The notes below the pieces were generated by a model, which searched no databases, was not told where the DNA came from, and was given only the letters and a program-made list of their open reading frames with translations. Of a stretch of DNA of 50,389 nt, positions 36,396-45,625 are shown one piece after another. Where the stretch lies: positions 1-50,389 of IMG/VR virus record IMGVR_UViG_3300023099_000003; one strand, written 5' to 3'. Position 1 is the stretch's first letter; the number at the start of each line of letters is the position of its first letter. The stretch is from a virus. The position numbers were made by a program, and so were the translations under genes.

Positions 36396-36488
36396 ATGGT
36401 CGGCGAACAAGTTCCTGGCGGCATCGAAGGGTGGGGAGGCAATATCCTTCCCACCAAGGATGATATCGACGGCGGCACTGCATTCTGA
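36396..36488 (+). CDS. Possible micro-protein, 30 aa
   Basis: Starts 3 nt after the tail-tube stop; no clear Shine-Dalgarno, so it would rely on reinitiation. Gly/Asp/Glu-rich (G-G-I-E-G-W-G-G-N-I-L). It may be real because the spacing is neat, but could equally be chance. Confidence 0.35.
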   Translation: MVGEQVPGGIEGWGGNILPTKDDIDGGTAF

Positions 36489-36588
36489 GACTGGGGGCAG
36501 GTGTTTCGGGTCCACCTGCCCCCACCCCTAAGGCCCGAAGAAATCCCGGATGTGGTCGAGACGCGGATGGGATGGAGAATCGATTACC

Positions 36589-37002
36589 ATGGATATTGCC
36601 AACCTCAAGAAAAAGGTCGATCTGACCGAGGGTGAGTGGATTGATGAAATCCCCGATAATCCCGGCCTGCGGCTTCGCGTTCGCAGCACCAACTACAAGC
36701 CTTTCCGCGTAGCCACCGCGGGCCTTGCTCGCCGGTCTGGTAAAACCCTGAATACTGATGAGGGTCTTGTCGGTTTTTCCGTTTCGGCGGGTAAGCCTCT
36801 GGCTGAGCATATCCTGCTGGACTGGGATGGTGTGACCAGCGGCGGCAAGGCTGTGAAATACGAACCCGATACGGCCATGGCCATTCTTACGGCGGATGAT
36901 GACTTCGGCATTGGTGCTGAATACCGCCGCGCTGTGGAATGGGCTGGCAACAAGGTTGCTGAAAACCTTGCATCCCGCACCAGGGAAGCGGCGGGAAACT
37001 AG
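36589..37002 (+). CDS. Tail assembly chaperone, gpG-like, 137 aa
   Basis: ATG 36589 after GGAG with long spacing. Mixed fold with K-K-K-V-D-L-T-E-G-E-W start and an I-P-D-N-P-G-L-R-L-R-V segment, typical of short tail chaperones. It ends in G-G-A-A-A-C-T-A-G, where GGGAAAC is a slippery heptamer just before the stop. The -1 product reads on into the next gene. Location between tube and tape measure is diagnostic. Confidence 0.8.
   Translation: MDIANLKKKVDLTEGEWIDEIPDNPGLRLRVRSTNYKPFRVATAGLARRSGKTLNTDEGLVGFSVSAGKPLAEHILLDWDGVTSGGKAVKYEPDTAMAILTADDDFGIGAEYRRAVEWAGNKVAENLASRTREAAGN
36993..36999 (+). promoter_or_regulatory. -1 frameshift slippery site GGGAAAC
   Basis: Codons GGA and AAC precede TAG (37000-37002); together with the G before them they read G GGA AAC, so both tRNAs can re-pair one base back. 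The -1 frame continues as CTA GTC GAG ATG into the 37008 gene and ends at 37367, giving a 259-aa G-GT-type fusion. Confidence 0.75.
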
Positions 37003-37007
37003 TCGAG

Positions 37008-37367
37008 ATGCTTTTGTGGGCCATGCGTTCTGCATCGGCCCACAAGGCAGCAAAAGACGCGGGACAGGTTATAGTCGAACTTGAACCGCCCGAGTTATTG
37101 CCAGGGTTAGGTGGATGGTATGAAGATTTTCTTGAACTATCCACCAACCGCCAAATGGGCATGGGCTTGGGCGAAATTCCTTCGCTTGCTATCGACGCGC
37201 ATGTTGCCGGTTGGTCGTATGATGACGCCGACTGTTTCCGCGCCTGCATCCGCAAAATGGATGCTGCCTATCTGGCTGAGGTCAATCGCAAGGATGACGC
37301 AGATCCAGAAATCGCCAAAAGTAGCAACCCCGCTCGCGATGCCTTCCGTGGCACATTCAGGGGGTAG
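37008..37367 (+). CDS. Second chaperone part (gpT-like), read by -1 frameshift
   Basis: Opens in the -1 frame relative to the 36589 gene, starting a few codons beyond its stop; read through the slippery site it adds 122 residues. Helical, with a G-W-Y-E-D-F-L-E-L stretch and a basic end. In lambda-like phages this T part contacts the tape measure and tube. A separate ATG exists but has no Shine-Dalgarno, so frameshift is the likelier route. Confidence 0.78.
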   Translation: MLLWAMRSASAHKAAKDAGQVIVELEPPELLPGLGGWYEDFLELSTNRQMGMGLGEIPSLAIDAHVAGWSYDDADCFRACIRKMDAAYLAEVNRKDDADPEIAKSSNPARDAFRGTFRG

Positions 37368-37373
37368 CTTCTG

Positions 37374-40300
37374 ATGGCAGATATTGCTGCACTTGGCCTG
37401 CGGGTTGATTCTGACGGGATTGTCAAAGGCACTGCCGATCTAGATAAGTTTGCATCATCCGCAGACAAGGCGGGGTCTGCTGCCGACCGTATGGGCCGTG
37501 AGGCACAGCGTGGGGCATCTGGCACCCGCGATCTGGGCAACGCGGCCAATACGGCGGATTCCGGCATATCCAAGTTGGCCCGCGATGCCGCGCAAGCGCA
37601 GGCCGCGATCGACCGTTACGCAGGCTCGACCAATCGGGCAACTTCCGAAGCCCTTGCCAGTGCGTCAGCCATTGATGCCGCTGGTTCTGCCGCCGCTGCA
37701 TCCGCCTCACAGGTCACGCGCCTTGCGGAAGGTTATGACATTCTGACGGGCAAGGTTAATTCCAATTTCCTTGCCATTGGGCGCAACTTGCAAAGCGTGG
37801 GAGCGGTCCCGCGTGAGTTCCAAAAAGTCAGCGGCGCTATCAAACTGACCGCCCGTGATGGTTTGAACTTCTCTCGCCAGTTTGCCGATATTGGTGTGAC
37901 AGCCGCGATGGGCATGAACCCATTGATGATTGCCATCCAGCAAGGCCCGCAGTTATTCGACATTCTGCAAGAGCGGGCAATCGCTACAGGCGCGACTATC
38001 GGCGCGGTGGCCAAGGCTGCTGGCGCACAGATATGGGCTGCACTTGCTCCCATCTTGCCTATCGTGCTGGCCATTGCGGCGGCTGTCGCTGCTGTCGCGG
38101 CTGCATTCGCCTTGGGTGCCCGCAATATCCGTCAGGCCAACGGCGATATAATCTCTGGCCTTGGGCTGACTGAAAAGCAGCTTGAGCGCGTCAAGAAGTC
38201 CGGCGTTGAAACCGGCGTGACAATTGGCGACACGTTCTTCGCATTCTTTGATGTTGTGGGGGACCGTCTCACCAGCGCGTTTGAAGGCCCGCTCAAGTGG
38301 CTGGCTGATGCATGGAACTGGACGCTCGACACGGTTACGACCGTAGCCCTGACAGCAATCAAACTGATCGCAGGCACATGGACTGGCCTCATCCAAGGCA
38401 TGATCGCCTCATGGCGCATTTTGCCGGGGGCGATTGGCGACACGTTCATGCAAATCGTGAATGGCACCGTCGCGGGTATTGAGTTCCTTATCAACAAGGC
38501 GGTGATGGGCATCAATTCGGTGCTGGACTTCGCCAACAGCATCCCCGGCGTCGATCTGGGGAATCTGGGCGATGTATCGCTGGGGCGTTTTGCCAATCAG
38601 TTTGAAGGTCAAGGCAAGGCCTTGGGCGATGCCTTCACCAAGGGCTTTGACGATGGGATGCAAAGCGCGTCAGGGGCAATTGACCGCTTCCTGTCCGATG
38701 TTTCCAATCGCGCAGCCCAACGTCGCCGCGAAGCCATCCTTGCTGCTGCCGGTGATCCAGGCGCGGCGCGGGAGAAAAGCGGCGGCAAAACCGAAGCCGA
38801 GAAGTTTGCCGATCTGGTGGGCGATGTCACCCGCGAAATCGCACTGATTGAAACCAAGACGCGGGCAGTCGGGCTTAGCGCCGATGCAGCCCTGCGCATG
38901 GAAAACCAGCAGAAGCTGCTGAACGATGCCCAGGCCAAGGGCATCACACTGACCGACGCGCAGACGCGCGTATTGATGGGATTGGCCGACGAACTGACGG
39001 CGGCCCAGATTGCGCTCAAGAACGCCGAAGGATTCAAGGCCATCAATGATGGGTTGGACAAGCAAATTCGCGCCCTGTCGCAGGCCAACACGAATGTCGG
39101 GCTGTATGGTGAGGAACTGTATTCCTTGGTCGCCCTGCAAAACCTGATGAATGAGGCTCTGGATAAAGAGCTTACCCTTACGCAGGACCAGAAACAGGCA
39201 TTGGCTGACAAGGCCAAGGAAATTGGCAAGATCCAGGCTGCTGGTGACACTTCCAAATTCATGGAAGATATGCGCGTCCAGTCGGAAGCCTCCATGAAGG
39301 CAATGGCTGCCGAACGCGCAGAGATGGGTCTCTCTGGCGCAGCGCTTGCCGCTTATCGGTTTGAGCAGGAATTGCTGGCCAAGGCTGAGCGCGACCATAT
39401 CATTCTGACGCCCGACATGGTTTCCGCCATAAAGGAGCGCGCCAAGGCCTACGGCGAGGAACGTGCGCAAATAGACAATGCCGCTGCCGCCCTTTCGGCC
39501 CTGAACGGGGTGATGGGTAGCGGTTCGTTCGGGCAAATCTTGGGCATCCTCACCAGTGGTAATCCTGTGGCATCCCTCTTGGGTTCTGGCGGCATCGGCA
39601 CCATGATTGGCCTTCTCACCAAGGACGGCCAGCAAGCCTATACCCAGCAGCGCAAGGCCATTGAGGCAGGACTGGTTTCGGTGTTTGGCGAGAAGGCTTC
39701 CGGGCTGGCCAAGACCTTGGGCGGGTTGATCCAAGGAGCGGCCACCGGCTCCATGGCGGCTGATACCATATTGGGGGGCAACCGGGGAACGGCCAGCAAT
39801 ATCGGCGCGGCAATCGGCGGTGCAGCAGGACAGGCAATCGGCAATCTGATTGGCGGGCCAATCGGCGGCATGATTGGGTCTGCCATCCTTGGCACCCTTG
39901 GTGGGTTCCTTGGCTCTATCTTCGGCGGTACCCCCAAGGGCGCAGTCACGGTCAACGGCAATCGCATCACTGGCACCACTGGAAAGGGCGACCAGTTGAA
40001 GGCGGCAACGCAGGCGGGCGATGCCATTATCGGCTCGCTAGCCAGCATTGCCAAGGCGCTTGGCGGAACGGTTGGCACAGTGCGCGGTGTAACCATCGGG
40101 ATGCGCAAGGACGACTATATTGTTGACCCTACCGGACAAGGCCGCGTTAAGGGTTCTGGCGTAATGAACTTTGGCAAGGATGCCGAAGCCGCTGCATTGG
40201 CTGCGACGAAGCTGCTGATTGAGCGTGGTGTTATTCAGGGCATTCGTGCATCCACGCAAAACATCCTGAAAGCTGGTGGTGATCTCGAAACCCAGCTTAA

Positions 40301-41621
40301 CAAGGCCATAGCTTTCGAAGCTGTATTCAAGGAATTGGAGGCAGCCTCCAGTCCATTCGCTGCATCCCTCAAGGAAATGCAGGCAGGCTTCACCGAGCTG
40401 ACGGCCATCTTTGTGGAGGCGAAGGCTTCGGCTGAGGAATACGCACAGCTGCAAGAATTTATCGCCCTGCGTCAAAAGCAGTTGGTCGATCAGGCCATGG
40501 CGAATTACCGCAGCACGTTCTATTCGGACGCGGAAAATACCGCCTATGCCCGCCAGACCATATCCAGCACCCTAACCCCGCTGGGCTATGGCAATATCGC
40601 CACGGTCGCGCAGTATCGCGCGCTGGTAGAGGCAACGGATGCCTTGGCAAACCCTGAACTGTTCGGGGCGCTGATGGATTTGTCTGATGAGTTCGGCACT
40701 TTGCAGCAGGCGGCTGACAACGCCAAGCAGGCATCGGAAGCGGCTGCGGCTGCGCAAGAGGCCCTGAACGCACAGCGCGGCCAGATGGAAGTGCAATTAC
40801 TGCGCCTGCAGGGCAAGGAACTGGAGGCCACGGCCAAGGCTCGCCAACAGGAACTGGCAGCAATGGACCCATCGCTGCGCGCCTTGCAGCAGCAGATCAA
40901 TCTGTGGACTGACATTGCCGCTGCGCAGGATGTTTTGCGCACATCATACGAACGCGAAAAGGGCGCGCTGGAAGAAGCCGCTGAAGCCCTGCGCGGTCTG
41001 GGCGATACCTTGCGCGACTTCCGCAAGAGCCTGGATGCGGATGAAATCGGTTCCAACCCTGCAGCCATTGCCGCACGGTTCCGTGAAGTCAGCCGCATGG
41101 CATCCATGGGCGACCAAACGGCCATGGGCAACCTGCCGCAATCGGCCCGTGACTATCTGGATTCGGTTAGGTCTAATGCCCGTAGCGAGCAGGAATATCT
41201 GCGCGCATTGGCGGAGGTTCGCCGCGCAACGGATAGCGCCATCGGGGCGGCTGACGCGGGCGTTACTGAAGCAGAGCGCCAGTTAGAGCAGTTGAAGCTG
41301 CAGGTCGGCGCGCTGATTAACATCAACGACAATGTGGTTACGGTGGCGCAGGCGATTGACCGCCTCACCGCCCTGTGGAATCCCGCCGCGCCTGGAACGC
41401 CCACGCCCGTCAATTCCGACACGCGGGACCGCCAGGATGAGCGTGATGAGCGGATGAGGGAAACATTTGACCGCTTGAGCGACTTCTTCCGCATCGGTTT
41501 GGACAGGCTTGGGGCCAAGCAGGACCAGACCAATCGCCTATGGGGCCAGATTGCTGCCGGCGTTGTGCCAATTACCGTTCGCACCGATCCGATTGAACCG
41601 CTAGAAGTGGTCACGCCATGA
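37374..41621 (+). CDS. Tape measure protein, 1415 aa
   Basis: Largest gene; sets tail length and is expelled during infection. The N-terminal 500 residues are Ala/Ser/Lys-rich helices with a hydrophobic block (about 200-260: A-L-A-P-I-L-P-I-V-L-A-I-A-A-A-V-A-A-V-A-A-A). A glycine-zipper membrane segment lies near 800-850 (G-G-A-A-G-Q-A-I-G-N-L-I-G-G-P-I-G-G). The C-terminal third is long coiled coil. No cell-wall hydrolase motif is visible. At about 0.15 nm per residue the tail would be near 200 nm. Directly follows the chaperones. Confidence 0.93.
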   Translation: MADIAALGLRVDSDGIVKGTADLDKFASSADKAGSAADRMGREAQRGASGTRDLGNAANTADSGISKLARDAAQAQAAIDRYAGSTNRATSEALASASAIDAAGSAAAASASQVTRLAEGYDILTGKVNSNFLAIGRNLQSVGAVPREFQKVSGAIKLTARDGLNFSRQFADIGVTAAMGMNPLMIAIQQGPQLFDILQERAIATGATIGAVAKAAGAQIWAALAPILPIVLAIAAAVAAVAAAFALGARNIRQANGDIISGLGLTEKQLERVKKSGVETGVTIGDTFFAFFDVVGDRLTSAFEGPLKWLADAWNWTLDTVTTVALTAIKLIAGTWTGLIQGMIASWRILPGAIGDTFMQIVNGTVAGIEFLINKAVMGINSVLDFANSIPGVDLGNLGDVSLGRFANQFEGQGKALGDAFTKGFDDGMQSASGAIDRFLSDVSNRAAQRRREAILAAAGDPGAAREKSGGKTEAEKFADLVGDVTREIALIETKTRAVGLSADAALRMENQQKLLNDAQAKGITLTDAQTRVLMGLADELTAAQIALKNAEGFKAINDGLDKQIRALSQANTNVGLYGEELYSLVALQNLMNEALDKELTLTQDQKQALADKAKEIGKIQAAGDTSKFMEDMRVQSEASMKAMAAERAEMGLSGAALAAYRFEQELLAKAERDHIILTPDMVSAIKERAKAYGEERAQIDNAAAALSALNGVMGSGSFGQILGILTSGNPVASLLGSGGIGTMIGLLTKDGQQAYTQQRKAIEAGLVSVFGEKASGLAKTLGGLIQGAATGSMAADTILGGNRGTASNIGAAIGGAAGQAIGNLIGGPIGGMIGSAILGTLGGFLGSIFGGTPKGAVTVNGNRITGTTGKGDQLKAATQAGDAIIGSLASIAKALGGTVGTVRGVTIGMRKDDYIVDPTGQGRVKGSGVMNFGKDAEAAALAATKLLIERGVIQGIRASTQNILKAGGDLETQLNKAIAFEAVFKELEAASSPFAASLKEMQAGFTELTAIFVEAKASAEEYAQLQEFIALRQKQLVDQAMANYRSTFYSDAENTAYARQTISSTLTPLGYGNIATVAQYRALVEATDALANPELFGALMDLSDEFGTLQQAADNAKQASEAAAAAQEALNAQRGQMEVQLLRLQGKELEATAKARQQELAAMDPSLRALQQQINLWTDIAAAQDVLRTSYEREKGALEEAAEALRGLGDTLRDFRKSLDADEIGSNPAAIAARFREVSRMASMGDQTAMGNLPQSARDYLDSVRSNARSEQEYLRALAEVRRATDSAIGAADAGVTEAERQLEQLKLQVGALININDNVVTVAQAIDRLTALWNPAAPGTPTPVNSDTRDRQDERDERMRETFDRLSDFFRIGLDRLGAKQDQTNRLWGQIAAGVVPITVRTDPIEPLEVVTP

Positions 41622-42511
41622 AGATGATTGAAAACATTCCGGTGACGGATGCTGTGTTTGGCAGTTCCAACGCTACTGAAAGTGCACCGGAATGGGCTGT
41701 GGGCACCTCCTACGCGCTGGATGACATTGTGCAGGTTGCAGCCGCCAAACGGCGGTATCAAAGCCTTGTCGGCTCTAACACGGGCAATGACCCCACGGTT
41801 GCGGGCAGCACATTCTGGCTGGATATTGGCCCGACCAATCCTTGGGCTATGTTTGATGAATACTCAGACACCCAGACCGTTCGCGCGGAAAACATCACTG
41901 TCGTATTAAACCCGCCATCACGGGTTTCATCCATCGCACTGTTCAATCTGGACGCGGCAACGGTCACGGTGACAATGACGGACCCTGTAGAGGGTATTGT
42001 CTACCAAGAAACGTTCACCCTTACTTCGGCTGAGAATGTGGCCGACTATTGGGATTATTTCTTTGCGCCTATCCTGCGCAAAACGGATTTGTTTGTTGAC
42101 GACCTACCGCCATATGCTGGCGCTTCGATCACTGTTTCAGTGGATCACCCAGATGCCGATGCCAAAGTTGGTAAAATGGTAATAGGCACTATGCGGGACA
42201 TGGGCGCCACCATCCTTGGGGCTGAGTTTGGTCGCATATCAGGAACACGGTTTATTGAGGATGACTTCAACAACCTTACTCCGGTTCGCCGCGCATCGCG
42301 CCGCCGCATGAGCTTGACAGTGATCGTGCCTAAAGAGGACGTGGACGAAGTTGGCCGCATTCTGGACGAACGCGACGGCATCCCGACAACCTTTGTCGGG
42401 GCTGACCAATACACCCAGACCCTGATTGATGGCATTTTCAGGGAATGGCGTGTAGTTATCGAGCAGAATGTGCAATCCATGCTGAGCATTGACATAGAGG
42501 GGCTGCGCTAA
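41618..42511 (+). CDS. Distal tail protein with carbohydrate-binding-like N-terminus, 297 aa
   Basis: ATGA overlap with the tape measure. Residues about 23-60 (W-A-V-G-T-S-Y-A-L-D-D-I-V, R-R-Y-Q-S-L, D-I-G-P-T-N-P-W) resemble a CBM5/12-like carbohydrate-binding module. A beta-sandwich (about 85-180) and a C-terminal domain (I-D-G-I-F-R-E-W-R-V-V-I-E) follow. Phages with this order use it as a tail-tip or baseplate hub. Assignment is by position and partial pattern. Confidence 0.7.
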   Translation: MKMIENIPVTDAVFGSSNATESAPEWAVGTSYALDDIVQVAAAKRRYQSLVGSNTGNDPTVAGSTFWLDIGPTNPWAMFDEYSDTQTVRAENITVVLNPPSRVSSIALFNLDAATVTVTMTDPVEGIVYQETFTLTSAENVADYWDYFFAPILRKTDLFVDDLPPYAGASITVSVDHPDADAKVGKMVIGTMRDMGATILGAEFGRISGTRFIEDDFNNLTPVRRASRRRMSLTVIVPKEDVDEVGRILDERDGIPTTFVGADQYTQTLIDGIFREWRVVIEQNVQSMLSIDIEGLR

Positions 42512-42514
42512 GCC

Positions 42515-43747
42515 ATGGTCGATCTGATTACCCCGCTTCCCGATCCGCCATCACGGTCCACACAGGACCGGCAAGAGTTTGTTGTCGCCACTGACAACTG
42601 GCTGCTGGCCATCCAGACCTGGACGCCGCAGGTTAATGCGCTGGCGTTGCAGATAGAAGGCCTGACGGTTGATGCGCAGACGGCTGCCGCGACAGCGACT
42701 GATGCTGCCAACAGGCTGGATAATGCCGCCGCGTTTCAGGTTTCCTTCGCAATGGAAAGTTGGGCAGGCCTAGCCGCCATTGTCGGTGAATACGCGGGAC
42801 AAAGCGCCGCTGTATTTGACGATGCTGGAACGCATACCGATCCCGTTGTCGGCGGCACTGTCCAGAATACGGGCCGCTATCGCTGGTCAACATCTCCTGC
42901 TGGCTGGAAGTGGCTCGATAGTGGCGCGGGGACAACCGTAGCATGGGGCGACATTACCGGAATCCCCAGCACCTTCACGCCGTCTGCCCATACCCATGTC
43001 ATCTCCGATGTAACCGGGCTGCAGGCCGCGCTGGATAGCAAGGCGGTTGCTGGCGCTATCGGGTCGTCAGGCATAACCATGTCCACCGCGCGCCTATTGG
43101 GCCGCTGGACGGCATCCACGGGGGCTGTGCAGGAGATCACTGTAGGTTCTGGTCTTGATTTGTCGGCGTCGGGCGTCCTGACCGCTACGGGCGGCGGTGG
43201 CGGCTCCATGGTTTATCCGGCTTCGGGTATTGCGGTATCCACTGGATCGGCTTGGGGAAGTTCTTTGGCGGTTCCTGGCGGCTCATTGGTTGGCACAACT
43301 GCAAGCCAGACCTTGACCAACAAAACACTTACCAACCCCGCGATCAACGGGGGGACGCTGAATAGCGTATCATTGGCAAGCGGAACACTGTCGCCATCTG
43401 TGACTGTAACAAATTTGGGAACGATGAACCCGAATAGCCCTGGTTTCAGAGGTCTTCCCAGAACGGTGGCCGCTTCCCGGACGTTGGTTATCGAAGATAC
43501 CGGGGGGATGCTTCACCTTAGCGGAAATCTGTCTATCCAGGCCAATGCGACCTACGGTTTCCCGATAGGGTCAACCATTGTCATATCCAACAGCACCTCG
43601 TCATCCATCACCGTCAGCATCACCAGCGACACCCTCCGCCTTGCGGGGACGACCAGCACCGGAACGCGCACCATTGGGCCTTATGGGTTGGCCACGTTGG
43701 TTAAAACCAATACGACCGAGTGGAAGATATCGGGGACCGTAACATGA
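42515..43747 (+). CDS. Tail fibre protein, 410 aa
   Basis: The N-terminus (M-V-D-L-I-T-P-L-P-D-P-P-S-R) and following helical linker are shared with the 44073 fibre and probably attach it to the tail. A beta-rich shaft follows with T-H-V-I-S-D-V-T-G-L-Q and L-T-N-K-T-L-T-N repeats typical of trimeric fibres, then a Thr/Ser/Gly-rich tip. Likely recognises the host surface. The stop overlaps the next start (ATGA). Confidence 0.82.
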   Translation: MVDLITPLPDPPSRSTQDRQEFVVATDNWLLAIQTWTPQVNALALQIEGLTVDAQTAAATATDAANRLDNAAAFQVSFAMESWAGLAAIVGEYAGQSAAVFDDAGTHTDPVVGGTVQNTGRYRWSTSPAGWKWLDSGAGTTVAWGDITGIPSTFTPSAHTHVISDVTGLQAALDSKAVAGAIGSSGITMSTARLLGRWTASTGAVQEITVGSGLDLSASGVLTATGGGGGSMVYPASGIAVSTGSAWGSSLAVPGGSLVGTTASQTLTNKTLTNPAINGGTLNSVSLASGTLSPSVTVTNLGTMNPNSPGFRGLPRTVAASRTLVIEDTGGMLHLSGNLSIQANATYGFPIGSTIVISNSTSSSITVSITSDTLRLAGTTSTGTRTIGPYGLATLVKTNTTEWKISGTVT

Positions 43748-44070
43748 CCGGGATTATGTGCGCCATGGCGGGGATCGGCCCCAGCGGAGGTTCCTCATCC
43801 CGCGAACCCGCCAGCGGAGACTATTACGATGCCAACAACAGGGTTACTTATACGACCGTATTGGGGGTAAGTCCGCCATTCTCGTCCTACACTCAGGTCG
43901 TTTTCAGATGGGGCGGGGTGAATGTAGTAGACAGCGGGGCCGTTCCATATCCTGCCGTCTCCCCAAATCAAGCAACAAGTGGTGCCTACACCTATTATAT
44001 GGGTGCGCAGCGAACCAACAGCGGAAGTGATCCAAATTTCGCCACATACGGCATTTACAGGGAAGGATAG
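43744..44070 (+). CDS. Small fibre-associated protein, 108 aa
   Basis: Start ATG 43744 makes ATGA with the fibre stop. Gly/Ser/Tyr-rich (Y-D-A-N-N-R-V-T-Y, Y-T-Y-Y-M-G-A-Q), beta-stranded. Between two fibre genes it may be a tip domain or assembly factor. No family. Confidence 0.7.
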   Translation: MTGIMCAMAGIGPSGGSSSREPASGDYYDANNRVTYTTVLGVSPPFSSYTQVVFRWGGVNVVDSGAVPYPAVSPNQATSGAYTYYMGAQRTNSGSDPNFATYGIYREG

Positions 44071-44072
44071 TA

Positions 44073-44990
44073 ATGGTTGATCCAATCGCACCTCTCCCGA
44101 CACCGCCAAATCGCGGCATGGGGAATCGTGAAGAGTTCGTGCAAGTCACGGATGACTTTCTTGCGGCGCTTCCCGGATTTGTTGATGATGTCAACGCCTT
44201 CGCGGCGGAAGAAAACGCGCGCATACTGCAATCCTTTACGGGGTCTTTCACACAGACCTTGACCATCGGGTTAGGCGCTTTGGCGTTTATCGGGCCGCAG
44301 GACATGGCCTTGATCCCTGGCCACACAGTGCTGATTACTGCTGACGGTGCTGCGCAAAACAGCATGACTGCACTGGTTTCAGCCTATGACCCAGACACGG
44401 GTTCAATGTCGGTGGATGTTGGTTCTGTGGCGGGATCTGGCACATTTGATGATTGGTCTGTGGGCCTGGCTGCAACCGCCAACCTGGCCGGCTATGCCAC
44501 ACTCACAGGTGTGGAGACGCTGACCAACAAAACGCTTACCGCTCCCGTCATGGCGACGATCTCCAACACTGGCACGATTACCCTGCCCACGGCCACTGAT
44601 ACGCTGGTGGGTCGCGCCACAACCGACACACTGACGAACAAGACTCTCACCGCCCCCGTGCTGGCCAATCCCGTCATGCAGGGTGCTACTACAGCGGATC
44701 AATTCACGATCACAGATGGCGGATCGGTGTCCATTGATCCCGCCGATGGCGAAGTGCAGGCTTGGACTTTGGGGGCCAGTCGCACCCCCGGCCTGTCTTT
44801 GATTACTGCGGGTAAGTCCGTCTTGCTGCTGGTGGATGATGGGAGCGCCTACACGATTACCTTGTCTGGCGTTACATGGATGAACAATGACGGGGTTGCG
44901 CCCGACCTGAAAACCACCGGATACACACCTATATTGCTGGCGCACTTGGGCGGCTCCTTGCGAGCATGGCTGTGCGGGGATCAGGGATGA
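44073..44990 (+). CDS. Second tail fibre protein, 305 aa
   Basis: N-terminus M-V-D-P-I-A-P-L-P-T-P-P-N-R mirrors the first fibre. The following helix (R-E-E-F-V-Q-V-T-D-D-F-L) is also shared, so both probably use the same docking site. Shaft contains L-T-N-K-T-L-T-A twice; the C-terminal domain is a compact beta fold different from the first. A duplicated base with exchanged tip is likely. Confidence 0.82.
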   Translation: MVDPIAPLPTPPNRGMGNREEFVQVTDDFLAALPGFVDDVNAFAAEENARILQSFTGSFTQTLTIGLGALAFIGPQDMALIPGHTVLITADGAAQNSMTALVSAYDPDTGSMSVDVGSVAGSGTFDDWSVGLAATANLAGYATLTGVETLTNKTLTAPVMATISNTGTITLPTATDTLVGRATTDTLTNKTLTAPVLANPVMQGATTADQFTITDGGSVSIDPADGEVQAWTLGASRTPGLSLITAGKSVLLLVDDGSAYTITLSGVTWMNNDGVAPDLKTTGYTPILLAHLGGSLRAWLCGDQG

Positions 44991-45625
44991 TCTTGCGGCA
45001 AGCCTTGATGATGGCGGGGGGTAGCCCTGACCCTGAATATGTGGGCGTCACCACTGCACAGCAATATTCATCCACTACATCGCTTGGCATTTCTATACCT
45101 GCTGCGGCCAAGGCAAAGGATTTGCTTTGCCTGATTGTCTGCACAAATGGGGCGATTGCGGACACCCCGGCAGGGTGGGTGAGAGAATGGTTTTCGGGCA
45201 GCACCTCCCCACGCATTACATTCTTCACTCGCACAATGCAGTCTGGCGACACAGCGGTAACTCTGACGGCAACTTCCTCGCGGTGGGCCATCCAGATGAT
45301 GGCATTCCGCCATGCTGCCTATGAAGGGGATTCCGGGGCTGTCACGCGAACGGGGGCTGGAACGCTTACTGCTGCCAGTTTCTCGCTGGCGAGCAGGGGT
45401 TTCATTATGTCTATTTTTGCCATTCAAGGTTCGGGAACGCTTTCGGCAACAGTGCCATCCGGGATGACGTTGGGGGCGAATATCGCTACTTCCACAGCCG
45501 CTCTTTTGCTTTCCACATCTTATGTGCTGCTGCCCACGGCAGGGGCGTCGGGCACAAAAACATCTACGCTTTCGATGAGTTCAGGTGATGGTATAGGCCT
45601 ACTCTATGGGATAAAACGAGCATGA
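44987..45625 (+). CDS. Probable tail fibre tip or receptor protein, 212 aa
   Basis: ATG 44987 overlaps the previous stop (ATGA). Thr/Ser/Ala-rich beta strands (Q-Y-S-S-T-T-S-L-G-I-S-I-P, V-T-L-T-A-T-S-S-R-W-A-I), ending L-L-Y-G-I-K-R-A. The composition fits a knob domain; the role is inferred from place among fibre genes. Confidence 0.65.
   Translation: MILRQALMMAGGSPDPEYVGVTTAQQYSSTTSLGISIPAAAKAKDLLCLIVCTNGAIADTPAGWVREWFSGSTSPRITFFTRTMQSGDTAVTLTATSSRWAIQMMAFRHAAYEGDSGAVTRTGAGTLTAASFSLASRGFIMSIFAIQGSGTLSATVPSGMTLGANIATSTAALLLSTSYVLLPTAGASGTKTSTLSMSSGDGIGLLYGIKRA

Noticed and set aside
38670-39734. 354-aa leftward frame opposite the tape measure
   Set aside because: Shadow of a coiled-coil gene; no features of its own.
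37374-41621. Peptidoglycan hydrolase domain inside the tape measure
   Set aside because: No M23, lysozyme or NlpC motif is visible; only hydrophobic, glycine-zipper and coiled-coil parts.
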